Shown here: positions 10,500 through 19,880 of the stretch, piece by piece
Layout of the letters: each line of letters starts with the position of its first letter
How positions within the stretch are numbered: the first letter of the stretch is position 1
Translations under genes and position numbers: made by a program
DNA from: Pelomonas sp937871895
GTDB taxonomy: Bacteria; Pseudomonadota; Gammaproteobacteria; Burkholderiales; Burkholderiaceae_C
Assembly (NCBI RefSeq): GCF_046348265.1
Contig: NZ_JAXMEO010000008.1
Length of the DNA: 64,000 nt
Reading direction: 5' to 3' (one strand)
The notes under the pieces: model-generated
Told to the model about the DNA's origin: nothing
The model's input: the letters and a program-made list of their open reading frames with translations, nothing else
Databases searched by the model: none

Positions 10500-13400
10500 T
10501 CAGAACGAGCTGCGTAGCGACAGCGTGAACGAACGGCCCGGCTTGTAGTTGTCGAACACGGCGGCCGGGAACTGCACGTACTGTTCGGTGACGGCGTCTG
10601 TCAGGTTCCAGACGCTGAAATTGACCGAAGGCGCGTACTTGGAGCCGAGGATCTTCTTCAGGTCGGCGCCGGCCGAGAGGTCGATCTGGGTGCGCGCGTT
10701 CATGTACTGGTAGGCGCCCGGCACATTGATACCCGTGCCCGTGTTGGTGACCATGGTGGCCTGGGACTGACGGGCCACGCGGAAGCTCCAACCACCACGC
10801 TCGTAGTACACGGTGAGGTTGGTCGTCTTGGGCGGCACGCCAGCCACCGGCGGCGAGTTGGGGCGCTCGTCGGTCTGCTTGGTCTTGGTGTAGTTGGCGG
10901 TGAAGCCAAAGCCCTTGATCGGCAGCATGTCGAGCGGCTGTTGCCAGGTCAGCTCGAAGCCACGCACCTTGAGCTTGGAGTCAATGCTGATGGGCTCGGT
11001 CACTTCGACGAGATGCTTGTCTCGCCCACCGCTGGCGGTCACGACACCGTTCTGCGCATCGGTCAGGTTCTGGAAGCCGTAGAGGGCATCCAGCTGAGCC
11101 AGGGTGTACTGCGTGATGCGCGAGCCGGGGCGGCCGACGATGTCCTTGGCGAACGCCGAGGCCGACAGGAAGGCTTCACGGCTGAGGTAGTACTCCAGCG
11201 CAAAGTCGAAGTTGTTGGCCGTCCAGGGCGAGAGCTTGGGGTTGGTCAGGCTGGCCGTGCGGGCGCTCTGGTCGTTGATGGTGAGCTGGGTCTGGCGCAG
11301 GTCGGCCGGATTGGCGCGGGTGATGGACTTGGACGCCGAGGCGCGGGCAATGATCGACTCTGTCAGGTTGTAGGACGCCGACGCCGACGGCATGGTGTTG
11401 GTGTAGGGCGTGCTCTCGTAGGCCCAGTTGGCGATGTCCGGATAACGCGACCCGTTCAGGTTGCCGTTGGCCGCGTTGCGGGAGTCGGCCACCGCCTGCA
11501 GCACGCCGATGGTTTGCTCGGTGCCCGCAAAGCGGATGCCGGCGTTGTAGCGCAGCGCACGGCCCAGCACATCGACCTTGCCATTCACCTCGGTGTAGAA
11601 GCCCGTCACGATCTCGCGCAGGTAGCCGCCCGAGCCATTGCCGAAGTTCTTGTAGATGTTGTCGCGGTAGAGCTGGTAGTTGGTGTCCTTGGCGAACTTG
11701 TCCCAGTTGACCAGCACGAAGCCTTCCTTGGAGCCGTAGAGGTAGTTCGGCACCGCGCTGTTGGGTACCAGGGAGCCCAGGTAGGCCAGGCCCGATTGGC
11801 CCGCTGTTGCACCCTGGCCGAAGCCTGGATAGACCGAGGCGGCGATGGGGCCTGGCTGCACCCGGCCGTCACACGCTCCTTGCGACGCGGTGTTGGGCTG
11901 GATGAACATGAAGTTGATGTTGTTCGAGCAGGTGGCGTTGATCCAGTTGCCAGCGCCGCCGCCGCCCGTGCCGTACTGGCGGTAGCGGCGCTCGATATCG
12001 TCCCAGGACCCACCCACGCGCACATTGAAGTTGTTGCTGCCCCACTTCAGGTTGGCGCGTGTACCGCGCGTGGTGTTGGTGCGCTCGTACAGGTCCATGC
12101 GCAAGGTGGACAGGCCCTGGCCCGGCTGGTACCAGCCAAAGTTCTTGGGGTCGTTGAGGTCGAGGTTGCTGGTGATGGTGGGCAGGCCGCCCTTGCTGTT
12201 GTCGTAGGTGATGACCGAATCAGCGCCATTGGTGGACACCAGCACCGAGGGCATGTCGCGGTAGAAGTTGCTGTTGGTCGCGTTGAAGTGGCCGTCGATG
12301 GTGATCTCGTCGTTGGGGCGGAACTCGAAGCCCGGGTTGATGCTGCCAAAGCGCGTCACCTCCTTCATCGGCCGGTACTCCATTGACCAGAAGGTGTTCG
12401 CCAGCGTGACCTTGTTGAGTACGCAACCGGAGGAGCAATCGCTACGGTCGAACTCCATGCCGATGGGGATCGCGGTTTGCGGACGCGTGCCGACATTCAT
12501 GCCGTTCTGGAACATCTCGTTGCCCTTGCGCGCGACGAGCGTGTCGACATAGACGTCGGTCTGGTCATTGGGCTGCCATTGCAGGCTCAAGATGCCGCTG
12601 ATGCGCTTGCGTTCGCCCTGGAACACCATATGGCGAGCCAGGCGGCCCATCAGCGCGTTGTCGATCTGCTGAATGGTGGCACCCGGGTTGAGGGCCAGCA
12701 GCATCGCGCGGTCGATGGTCTTGCCAGGAACGAGCAGCGCCTTCGCGTAGTCGGGCACGGTGCTCAGGTCCAGGCCCGTCGGCACGGTCAGCGGCGTGGT
12801 CATGTACTCACCGCTGATGGAGGGGTAGTTGTCCGACGCGTTCTTTTGCGACGAGTTCAACTGGAAGCTGCGCATGTCCACCGTCTGGAAGGTATTCGAC
12901 CGGTAGTGCGTGTCACCAAAGGCCACGCCGGCCAGCACGCCGACGCCGCCGAATTCCTTGGTATCCCAAGTGTTGCTGACGAGTGCGGAGCCCGTCGTAC
13001 CCCACTGCTTGTTCTGGTCGCGGTAGTTGCCGCTGAGCGTGAAGGCGCTGCGGAAGCCCGCCTTGTCGAAGGGTCGGGCGCTGCGCATATTCACCGTGCC
13101 AGCGATGCCGCCTTCGATGATGCTGGCCTTCTGGCTCTTGTAGACCGACGCGCTGGAGAACAGCTCGGACGGCAGGAAGTCCATATCGACTTCACGGTTC
13201 GCGCTGATGTTGCCGCCCCAACTGCCGGCAGAGGCCGAGGCCATCGGAGCACCGTTGAGCAGCACGCGTGTGAATTGCGGGCCCATCCCGCGGATCGAGA
13301 TGTTCAGGCCTTCGCCGTCGATGCTGGCGCGGGTGATGTTGACGCCCGGGATGCGCGACAGCGAGTCGACGATCGACGGGTCGGGGAACTTGCCGAGGTC

Positions 13401-13625
13401 TTCGGCGAACACGGTTTCACTCAGGCCCACGTCTTCACGCTTGGACTTGGCCGATTGCGCCAAAGAACTGCGGATACCAGTCACGACCACGGTGTCGAGT
13501 TGCTGCGAGGCTGCGGCCGGCGCCTGCTGCGCGTAGGCCTGCGACATCAGCGCGGTGAGCAGCGTCAGCGCGAAGCCCTCGTGGGCCCGAAGCCGACGCG
13601 GCTGAGCGGTTGCGTGTTTTGTCAT
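10500..13625 (-). CDS. TonB-dependent outer-membrane receptor
   Basis: A 1041-residue TonB-dependent receptor. The order is: signal peptide (basic start, then FALTLLTALMSQAYAQ), a TonB-box/plug entry DTVVVTGIRSS, the plug domain with SLSRIPGVNITRA and SIRGMGPQFTRVLLNG, then a long beta-barrel ending in the typical C-terminal phenylalanine (LSLRSSF). Length and plug sequence fit the large Xanthomonas/Caulobacter-type receptors that import sugars or other large substrates, but the ligand cannot be read. The ATG at 13625 is preceded by GGAGACAGAG; an upstream in-frame start at 13805 would add residues with no signal-peptide character. It stands alone, with no transporter or catabolic genes nearby, downstream of a 1.4-kb gene-free region. 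Confidence 0.92.
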   Translation of the reverse strand: MTKHATAQPRRLRAHEGFALTLLTALMSQAYAQQAPAAASQQLDTVVVTGIRSSLAQSAKSKREDVGLSETVFAEDLGKFPDPSIVDSLSRIPGVNITRASIDGEGLNISIRGMGPQFTRVLLNGAPMASASAGSWGGNISANREVDMDFLPSELFSSASVYKSQKASIIEGGIAGTVNMRSARPFDKAGFRSAFTLSGNYRDQNKQWGTTGSALVSNTWDTKEFGGVGVLAGVAFGDTHYRSNTFQTVDMRSFQLNSSQKNASDNYPSISGEYMTTPLTVPTGLDLSTVPDYAKALLVPGKTIDRAMLLALNPGATIQQIDNALMGRLARHMVFQGERKRISGILSLQWQPNDQTDVYVDTLVARKGNEMFQNGMNVGTRPQTAIPIGMEFDRSDCSSGCVLNKVTLANTFWSMEYRPMKEVTRFGSINPGFEFRPNDEITIDGHFNATNSNFYRDMPSVLVSTNGADSVITYDNSKGGLPTITSNLDLNDPKNFGWYQPGQGLSTLRMDLYERTNTTRGTRANLKWGSNNFNVRVGGSWDDIERRYRQYGTGGGGAGNWINATCSNNINFMFIQPNTASQGACDGRVQPGPIAASVYPGFGQGATAGQSGLAYLGSLVPNSAVPNYLYGSKEGFVLVNWDKFAKDTNYQLYRDNIYKNFGNGSGGYLREIVTGFYTEVNGKVDVLGRALRYNAGIRFAGTEQTIGVLQAVADSRNAANGNLNGSRYPDIANWAYESTPYTNTMPSASASYNLTESIIARASASKSITRANPADLRQTQLTINDQSARTASLTNPKLSPWTANNFDFALEYYLSREAFLSASAFAKDIVGRPGSRITQYTLAQLDALYGFQNLTDAQNGVVTASGGRDKHLVEVTEPISIDSKLKVRGFELTWQQPLDMLPIKGFGFTANYTKTKQTDERPNSPPVAGVPPKTTNLTVYYERGGWSFRVARQSQATMVTNTGTGINVPGAYQYMNARTQIDLSAGADLKKILGSKYAPSVNFSVWNLTDAVTEQYVQFPAAVFDNYKPGRSFTLSLRSSF

Positions 13626-14110
13626 CTCTGTCTCCAAATTGGGCCAAATGGCCGGGGTAATTCGCTCCCGTCGCCAGGAGCAGGTCATTGCGTCAGTCTC
13701 GAAAGATTCCGTTGCAGTGGCAAAGTCAAAGGGGTGCGCCTGACCGCTTAATTGCGGTGGCTCGAAGGGAATTGGATTGAGGCGGCCGATAAACCCGGCG
13801 AGCAACGCCAGGAAAACTCAGCATGCGGTGCGAAAGCCTCGGTGGCCCGCAGTTTGAGACGCATTGCGAGACGCGGCGAATGAAAATTGCCAGCGCGCTC
13901 GATACCCGTTTGCACACAGGAGCCGGGGGTCATCATCGCCAGCCACCCCGTGAAGTGGCCGAGCCGGGCGACGAGCGCCGCAACACAGCGCTCACGGCGC
14001 CGCCCCAGCGCGAACATCCAGCGCCGTCGCCCCCAGCCGAGCGCTGCGTCACCAGTGGTGCATGCCGGCTGGCCACCCTTGCGCACCCAAACTTGCGGGT
14101 TTGAAGCCAA

Positions 14111-14124
14111 TGAGAGCGCTAACA
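14111..14124. promoter_or_regulatory. Candidate LacI-family operator
   Basis: TGAGAGCGCTAACA is a near-palindrome centred on AGCGCT. It fits the TGnnAGCGCTnnCA pattern that LacI-family repressors use at promoters of sugar-linked TonB receptors in several proteobacteria. It lies 486 bp upstream of the receptor's start codon, which is far for direct repression, and no lacI-type gene is nearby. One site only; chance occurrence is possible. Confidence 0.35.
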
Positions 14125-14687
14125 CCCTACCCCCGGCAGCAAATCAGGGTGCTTTGGGCGCAGATCGCCGAAGTCTTGCACCAAACTGGAGCAAAGACGC
14201 GCCGAGTCAACGGACATATCGGTATCTGACCGACCAGGGTTATCACGTGCACGGCTCGAACGAACCGACACCCACGCACGCCCCGCCCTGCCACTCTGGG
14301 CATGGGGGCGCGCCCGATACGGGCGGATGACTGGCAAGACCGATGACATGTAACAAAAGGTCGTTAGGTTGTATGACGTCAGATTAATTCGATCCGAGCG
14401 CGATCGCCATGCCAGGTTTTCCCCCAAGCTTTGTTAACGCGAACAGGATTGCCCCGGGCGTCAGAGGAGGCGCCTCGGCTTCGATGCCAAAATCGGCATC
14501 GATCAACAACAATAATTAATCGGACGATTGGCCTCGATGTTGCCAATTCGCCATAGCCTCCCGGCCTGGCGAAGGAAGCCGATGCCGCATACCGGGAACG
14601 CCATCAGCACGCCGCCAAAAGGCATTGGCCTTGCGCTGAAGGCGGTCGGTAATATGGCGGATCGGATATTGGCGTTTCCCAATCAGT

Positions 14688-14739
14688 GCGGTACGCCTCC
14701 TGCGAATATCTTCCACCCACCAGATATTCGGCGTACCGC
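14688..14739. repeat. Two-step imperfect palindrome
   Basis: GCGGTACGCC (14688-14697) and GGCGTACCGC (14730-14739) are perfect inverted copies; nested inside are GAATATCT (14704-14711) and AGATATTC (14722-14729). The left side has a 6-base bulge and the right side none. It could fold as a bulged hairpin in RNA or act as a paired protein site. No T-tract follows, so a simple terminator is less likely. Confidence 0.6.
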
Positions 14740-15002
14740 ACGCTGGAAATCCTCGTTTTGGGAGAGTGAGTTTTTGAGAACCCGTTATGTGGGTTCTCGT
14801 TGCAGACGCTGAGGCGGTGGAATCCTTGTATTCAACAAGGTGGAATCCGGGTCAACCCTCTTCGATTTTCGAGTCTGCAGGCCGGTTTGGCTGTCGGGGT
14901 CACCTCACACAGGTCTCCTCAGCCCCGTCAACCGTCTGGCCAAACTCACTCACCCTTCTTCCCGCGTCCGCGCCCTGCCGTCTTTGGTGCCCGCTAGGGG
15001 CG

Positions 15003-15038
15003 AAAAAAAACCGCCCCCGGAGCCCCGGCGGCGGTTTT
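15003..15038 (-). terminator. Rho-independent terminator of ridA-family gene
   Basis: AAAACCGCC and GGCGGTTTT pair around a GC-rich loop, and on the minus strand the stem is followed by a run of eight Ts. It lies 19 bp beyond the stop of the RidA-family gene. Confidence 0.88.
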
Positions 15039-15056
15039 ACTTCGGCGGATGTTGGA

Positions 15057-15407
15057 TCAGACGGCGGCCGTCACCACGATCTCGATCTTCCACTCAGGGC
15101 GGGCCAGATCGGCCTTGACCGTCGCGCGCGGTGGGGTGTGGCCGGGCACCACCCAGGCCTCCCAGACGGAGTTCATGTCGGCAAACTCGGCCAGATCCTT
15201 CAGAAAAATCTGGGCCCGCAGGATGCGGCTCTTGTCGGTGCCGGCGCGGGCGAGCAAGGCGTCGATGGCGGCCAGAACCTGGGCAGTCTGGCCCTTGATG
15301 TCCTGGCTGCCATCCGGCGCCACTTGGCCGGCCAGGTAGGCCATGCCGTTGTAGACGGCCATCTCCGACATGCGGGCGCCAACATCGAATCTTTGAATTT
15401 CGCTCAT
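15057..15407 (-). CDS. RidA-family (YjgF/Rid) deaminase-like protein
   Basis: A 116-residue Rid-family protein. RidA hydrolyses reactive enamines/imines from PLP enzymes; other Rid subfamilies have less clear roles. Features seen are the N-terminal MAYLAGQVAPDG, LARAGTDKSRILRAQIFLKDL in the middle, and the C-terminal strand PPRATVKADLARPEWKIEI, where an arginine sits in the expected substrate-binding area. This C-terminal strand resembles Rid subfamilies other than archetypal RidA. The ATG at 15407 is chosen over one 27 bases upstream because the domain begins directly there. A strong terminator follows; plsY lies upstream on the same strand, 52 bp away. Confidence 0.85.
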   Translation of the reverse strand: MSEIQRFDVGARMSEMAVYNGMAYLAGQVAPDGSQDIKGQTAQVLAAIDALLARAGTDKSRILRAQIFLKDLAEFADMNSVWEAWVVPGHTPPRATVKADLARPEWKIEIVVTAAV

Positions 15408-15458
15408 GGTGTGTGGGTGATGAGGTGAGACCACCCGAGGGTGGCGGACTGCTTGGGA

Positions 15459-16154
15459 CTACTTGTGTCTGCGCTTGGGATTGTGCTTGCCGTGGCTGCC
15501 GGGCTTGTGGGCAGCGGCTTCGGCAGGCTGCGAGCCAGGCTTGCCGGCTTTCTGGCCGATCCGGCTTTCGGTGCCGGCCAGCAGCTTCTGGATATTGGCC
15601 GCGTGACGCCATACCAGCAGCAGCGCCATCAAGATCAGCACCAGGGCCGTAGGCCCGGCCTCCCAGATGAGGAGTTGGTACATCGGCGCGAACGCGGCCG
15701 ACACCATGGCGGCCAGCGAGGAATAGCGGCTGAAGTAGGCAATGATCAACCAGGTGGCCAGCGTGGCGACGCCGAGAACAGGGTTCAGCCCGAAGATGAC
15801 GCCGGCCGCCGTGGCCACGCCCTTGCCGCCCTTGAAGCGGAAGAACACCGGCCAGAGATGCCCCAGGAAGGCTGCTAGGCCGACCAGCGCGGCCGTGCCT
15901 TCGCCCAGTTGGTGGGGCCCGCCCCAGAGGGCCACGGCCCATACCGGCAGGAAACCCTTGAGGGCATCCAGCGCCAGCGTGAGGGCGGCGGCGAGCTTGT
16001 TGCCTGAGCGCAGCACATTGGTGGCCCCCGGGTTGCCGGAGCCATAGCTGCGAGGGTCCGCCAAGCCGAGGCCTCGGCTGACAAGCACGGCAAACGACAG
16101 GGAACCGACGAGGTAGCCGCCGAGGACGGCGAGATAGGGCAGGAGTTCTTGCAT
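15459..16154 (-). CDS. plsY: Glycerol-3-phosphate acyltransferase PlsY
   Basis: A 231-residue polytopic inner-membrane protein that transfers the acyl group from acyl-phosphate to glycerol-3-phosphate, the first step of phospholipid synthesis. The three conserved PlsY motifs are present: GSGNPGATNVLR near residue 41, GHLWPVFFRFKGGKGVATAAG near residues 97-117, and a third GxxxN-containing loop (VSAAFAP region). The protein is longer than the usual 200-210 residues because of a basic, probably disordered C-terminal tail of about 35 residues rich in Lys, His and Gly. Confidence 0.93.
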   Translation of the reverse strand: MQELLPYLAVLGGYLVGSLSFAVLVSRGLGLADPRSYGSGNPGATNVLRSGNKLAAALTLALDALKGFLPVWAVALWGGPHQLGEGTAALVGLAAFLGHLWPVFFRFKGGKGVATAAGVIFGLNPVLGVATLATWLIIAYFSRYSSLAAMVSAAFAPMYQLLIWEAGPTALVLILMALLLVWRHAANIQKLLAGTESRIGQKAGKPGSQPAEAAAHKPGSHGKHNPKRRHK

Positions 16155-16227
16155 GCCGGCATTTTCCGGCAGAGCGAGACCTCAGGCAGGCGCGGACCGG
16201 CTGGGGACTTCCCAGGTGCAGCGGGGC

Positions 16228-17040
16228 TCAGTCGCCACGCTTCAGCAGCTCCAGCACGCGCGCCACGGGCACGGCAAAGCTGATGCCGGTGGGCACCGAG
16301 ATGGCCGACTCCTTGGTACCTTTGATCAAGCCCATGGCCAGCACGCCAATGACGCGCCCGGACTCCAGGTCAAACACCGGGCCGCCGCTGTTGCCGGGGA
16401 AGGCGGTGACGTCCAGCTGCAGGATGCTGAAGTTGCCCGCCCGGAGCTGCTGCGCCGCCCGAGCCGTCAGGCTGCTGCCGTTCTGGGCCAGCGGCGCGAC
16501 GTCAGTGAGCGCGGCCAGCACCCCGCGATGCGATACATGCGAGTAGCCCAACGCCGTGCCCAGCGGGAAACCGACGATGGCGATGTCCGCGCCCTCTGCC
16601 ACGCCTGCAGCGCTCTCTTCCAGCGCCAGCGGGCTCAGCGGCGCGCCATCGACTTCCAGCACGGCGAGGTCGTACATGGCGTTGCTGACCTTGACGCGCA
16701 CCGGCTGCGGCGACCACTGGCCGTTGCGCAGCACCTGGATGGCCGGGCTGCGCACGCCACCGGCCGGTGCCGCCAGCGAGTCGGGCAGGACGTGCGCCGA
16801 GGTGATGATGAGCCGCCCGTCACCGACCGCAAAGCCCGTGCCGCGGAACTGGAAGCGCGGCGCGTCCGTCGGGCTCAAGGTGCCGACCAGGACGATGGAC
16901 GGCTTGACGCGCGCCACGAGCGCGGGGAGCCCTTCCGCGTGAGCGACTGCCGGCAACATGGCCAGTGCGGCGCAGGTCAAGGCGGGCAGCGCCATGCGCC
17001 AGGCACGCTGGACGGCAAGACGAATAATCTGTATCAGCAT
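16228..17040 (-). CDS. Secreted trypsin-like serine protease (S1C type, no PDZ)
   Basis: A 270-residue protein with an N-terminal signal sequence (hydrophobic segment to about residue 34, ending AVAHA) and a trypsin-fold protease domain. The catalytic triad is visible as His in TSAHVLP, Asp in YDLAVLEVD and Ser in PGNSGGPVF. No PDZ domain follows, so it is a short Deg-like protease. It lies 26 bp after the acyltransferase/PilZ gene on the same strand and is probably cotranscribed with it, suggesting a periplasmic role linked to that gene or to the exopolysaccharide/PEP-CTERM regulators upstream; this link is inference. Confidence 0.85.
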   Translation of the reverse strand: MLIQIIRLAVQRAWRMALPALTCAALAMLPAVAHAEGLPALVARVKPSIVLVGTLSPTDAPRFQFRGTGFAVGDGRLIITSAHVLPDSLAAPAGGVRSPAIQVLRNGQWSPQPVRVKVSNAMYDLAVLEVDGAPLSPLALEESAAGVAEGADIAIVGFPLGTALGYSHVSHRGVLAALTDVAPLAQNGSSLTARAAQQLRAGNFSILQLDVTAFPGNSGGPVFDLESGRVIGVLAMGLIKGTKESAISVPTGISFAVPVARVLELLKRGD

Positions 17041-17066
17041 GGGCGGTGTTTCGGATCGGGAGCGGG

Positions 17067-18362
17067 TCAGTGGTCGAGATCGCGGGCGGTGCGCCCGGTT
17101 TCGAGATCGGCCACGGCGCGCGTCCAGGCCGGGTCGGTGGTGGAGAGCCGAAAGCCGTAGTAGCGGACATCGTCCTCCTCATGCACCCGCACGACGCTGG
17201 CCTCCACGGTGGCTTCGACACCGACGCCGAGTTCCACCTGCACCACGCCCATCTCGCCGATGGGCAGGTCCGTGAAGGAGCTGGCCTGGAAGCCGGATTG
17301 CGAGATTTCAAGCACCTTGAGCGGCGCGGGCGCAGTGTCAGGCTTGTTCTCGACGCCAAACGAGGCCGGGCAGCAGATGGGGAAGCGCTGGTGGCGCCGC
17401 AGGGGGTAGTAATCGCGGCTGTCGCCCTTGAGCAGCGGCAGCACGCCACGGTACTCGGGCTGGTCGTAGATGGACCACAGCAGCGCCCGACGGCGGTCGT
17501 CGAGGCCCTCGAACACGTGAACGCGTTGGTTGAAGAAGTGATCCAGGTCCTCGGGCGAGAGCACGGGGTCGGTGGTGACGTGGTATTTGCGGCGCGGGAA
17601 CTCGATGTTCTGCAAACGCAGCCTGACGAAGTAGTCGAAGAGATTGCGACGCAGCGGGCGCTTGCCGTACACGGCCTTGAACTTGGCCTCGGCTTCGGCC
17701 AGGTCAAGCGTGGCGCCGACGGCGGGCGCGCCGTTGGCAAAGTCGTAGCTGTCCACCTCGGACTTGGGCAGCCTGCGGAAGAACAGCAGGGACTCGTACA
17801 GCTCGATGCGGTCTGGGTTCACGGCGATCACCAGGTGCCGTGTGTCGAAGTACTTCTTGCAGTACTCGTACATGAACTTCATCAGCGGGAAGAGGATCAC
17901 ACCGCCCGTCTTGCGAAAGTCCGGGTGCACGGCCAGCGCCGAAATCTCGGCGATGTTGCCGGTCAGTGCGCGCACCGAGCTGAGATCGAACACCGCCTGC
18001 AGCGGGAAGCCAAACACGCCGTCGCGAATGATGGTGATGGTGCCGACCACGCGCCCATCGAACTTGGCGCACAGCGTCGTCGTGGTCGGCAAGGCGTGGT
18101 AAGGCGTGACGCGCAATCCAGAGGCATGCTGTTGCATGAAGCCGCTGGCCACATAGGCGTCGTGCAAGATCGAGAAGCAGGCCTCCAGCTCCTCGCGCGT
18201 TTCCGCCACCTTGAGCACCAGGCGCTCGTCGGGGTCGGGATCGCAGTCCACCATCCGACGAAAGATCCCGAACCGTAGCGACTGCGGCAAGAAGGCAATG
18301 CCGTTGCGCAGAGCGCGATGCAGCGCCCTACGAAGCCCGGCTTTCTTCACTGCTGTTGCCAT
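17067..18362 (-). CDS. N-acyl amino acid synthase-like (FeeM/GNAT) protein with C-terminal PilZ domain
   Basis: A 431-residue two-domain protein. Residues of about 35-215 resemble the GNAT-fold N-acyl-amino-acid synthases (FeeM family): CFSILHDAYVASGF, TITIIRDGVFGFPLQ, EISALAVHP and ALYESL-like segments. The C-terminal 100 residues look like a PilZ domain, with the arginine motif RRHQRF and EISQSG, close to the (D/N)xSxxG motif that binds c-di-GMP. The usual Asp/Asn is Glu here, so binding is uncertain. GGAG six bases before the ATG at 18362 supports this start over an upstream TTG. It lies downstream of the PrsR gene and just upstream of the protease. Confidence 0.75.
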   Translation of the reverse strand: MATAVKKAGLRRALHRALRNGIAFLPQSLRFGIFRRMVDCDPDPDERLVLKVAETREELEACFSILHDAYVASGFMQQHASGLRVTPYHALPTTTTLCAKFDGRVVGTITIIRDGVFGFPLQAVFDLSSVRALTGNIAEISALAVHPDFRKTGGVILFPLMKFMYEYCKKYFDTRHLVIAVNPDRIELYESLLFFRRLPKSEVDSYDFANGAPAVGATLDLAEAEAKFKAVYGKRPLRRNLFDYFVRLRLQNIEFPRRKYHVTTDPVLSPEDLDHFFNQRVHVFEGLDDRRRALLWSIYDQPEYRGVLPLLKGDSRDYYPLRRHQRFPICCPASFGVENKPDTAPAPLKVLEISQSGFQASSFTDLPIGEMGVVQVELGVGVEATVEASVVRVHEEDDVRYYGFRLSTTDPAWTRAVADLETGRTARDLDH

Positions 18363-18521
18363 GATGCGCTCCGCGATCAACCACTCTGCGGCGACTTTGT
18401 CCGATCAGCTGAAGGTTTCAGCCAGCTTGCAGCAGCTTAGCGCGTCCGGCCCCAATTGCGCCATGCGCAGACCGCACTTTCGCCAACAGCGCACGGCAAT
18501 GCCAAACGGCCGCCGGCGCGG

Positions 18522-19880
18522 TCACTTGATCTGCAGGCGATTCATCAGGTCGTAGAGCGTGGGCCGGCTGACGCCCAGCAGCTCTGCTGAACGCACGATG
18601 TTGCCATCGGCCCTGGCAAGGGCCTTGAGCACGGTCTGACGCTCGGCATCTTCCCGCGCCACGCGCAGGTCCAGGTCGGTGGCGGACACGGTCTCCGCCG
18701 GCACGCGCAGGCCCAGATCTGCGGCGGTGATGCGTGCCTCTTCACACATGATCACGGCGCGCTTCATCACGTTCTGCAACTCGCGCACATTGCCGGGCCA
18801 GCGATGGGCTTCGATGGCACTGACCGCTTCGTCGGTCAGGGTCGGCGCCTTCTGGCGCATGTCGGCCGCGAACTTGTGGGCGAACGAGTGGCACAGCAGC
18901 ACCGCGTCGCCGACGCGGTCGCGCAGCGGCGGGATGTCGATCACGACCTCGGCAAGGCGGTAGTACAAGTCCTCGCGGAACAGGCCATCGCTGATGCGCT
19001 GGCGCAGGTCCTGGTGCGTGGCCCCGACGACGCGCACATCGACCGGGATCTCCTGCCGCCCCCCCACGCGCTCGACCACCCGCTCTTGCAGGAAGCGCAG
19101 CAACTTGGCTTGCAGCGGCATGGGCAGGTCGCCAATTTCATCCAGCATCAAGGTGCCGCCGTTGGCGGTCTCGATCTTGCCGATGGTGGTCTTGGCGGCG
19201 CCGGTGAAGGCGCCCTTCTCGTAGCCGAAGAGCTCGCTCTCCAGCAGGTTCTCGGGGATGGCCGCGCAATTGATGGCGACGAAGCGCCCCTTGCGCTTGG
19301 AGGCATCGTGCAGGCCCTGGGCCAGCACCTCCTTGCCGGTACCGCTCTCGCCCAGCAGCAGCACGGTGGCATCGCTGGGCGCGACCTTCTCGATCATGCG
19401 GCAGAGCTTCTGCATGCCCGGGTCGCGGGTGATCAGCCCGCCTAGCACATCGCTGGACTGCTGCATCTGCAAGCGCCGGTTTTCCTGCTGGAGCTCGTAG
19501 AGCCGATAAGCGCGCTCGACGGTGAAACTCAGTACGTCGGGATCAACGGGCTTGGCGAGGAAGTCATAGGCCCCCATCCGCACCGCACGCAGCGCATTGC
19601 TTTGGTCGTTCTGGCCGGTGAGGACGATGACCTTCACCGCAGGGTCGATTTCCAGCAAGCGCTCCAGGCACTTGAAGCCTTCGGAGACCGAGTCTCGATC
19701 CGGCGGCAAGCCAAGGTCCATGGTGACCACAGCCGGCTGATGGCGGCGGAACTGAAGGACCGCACTCGAGACATCGTCGGCCGTCACAGACTCGAATCGG
19801 TCGAGCGACCACTTCAGCTGCTTTTGCAGCGCCAGATCGTCTTCGACGATGAGCAGCGGCGCGTGACGTTCACTGCTCAT
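18522..19880 (-). CDS. prsR: PEP-CTERM-box response regulator PrsR (sigma-54 dependent)
   Basis: A 452-residue NtrC-type response regulator. It has a receiver domain (LLIVEDDLAL at the N-terminus, phosphoacceptor Asp in TMDLGLPPD, Lys in FLAKPVDPD), a sigma-54 AAA+ domain (GESGTGKE Walker A; GAFTGA, the sigma-54 contact loop; GGTLMLDEIGDL Walker B) and a C-terminal Fis-type helix-turn-helix (LLGVSRPTLYDLMNRL). The match is to PrsR, the regulator paired with PrsK in bacteria with the exosortase/PEP-CTERM system. It overlaps prsK by 4 bp (ATGA). Its targets are probably genes with -24/-12 promoters; I found none here by eye. Confidence 0.9.
   Translation of the reverse strand: MSSERHAPLLIVEDDLALQKQLKWSLDRFESVTADDVSSAVLQFRRHQPAVVTMDLGLPPDRDSVSEGFKCLERLLEIDPAVKVIVLTGQNDQSNALRAVRMGAYDFLAKPVDPDVLSFTVERAYRLYELQQENRRLQMQQSSDVLGGLITRDPGMQKLCRMIEKVAPSDATVLLLGESGTGKEVLAQGLHDASKRKGRFVAINCAAIPENLLESELFGYEKGAFTGAAKTTIGKIETANGGTLMLDEIGDLPMPLQAKLLRFLQERVVERVGGRQEIPVDVRVVGATHQDLRQRISDGLFREDLYYRLAEVVIDIPPLRDRVGDAVLLCHSFAHKFAADMRQKAPTLTDEAVSAIEAHRWPGNVRELQNVMKRAVIMCEEARITAADLGLRVPAETVSATDLDLRVAREDAERQTVLKALARADGNIVRSAELLGVSRPTLYDLMNRLQIK

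Larger units (their letters stand above)
13626..15002. other. Gene-free region upstream of TonB receptor
   Basis: About 1.4 kb without a convincing gene on either strand; the short open frames show no family resemblance. It is visibly poorer in GC than its neighbours between about 14340 and 14860 and holds several inverted repeats: GATGCC-AAAATC-GGCATC (14482-14501), the large element at 14688-14739, GAGAACCC/GGGTTCTC (14776-14798) and CCTTGT/ACAAGG (14824-14840). A LacI-type operator candidate lies at 14111-14124. It may carry the receptor's promoter with a long leader, or remnants of a lost gene. Confidence 0.5.

Noticed and set aside
14369..14387. Palindrome TTGTATGACGTCAGATTAA as a GntR-type operator
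   Set aside because: Only the TGACGTCA core is symmetrical; outer positions do not match well and no regulator gene is near.
14787..15428. A 213-codon plus-strand frame near the ridA-family gene
   Set aside because: Most of it is antisense to the RidA-family gene and its terminator; no family resemblance.
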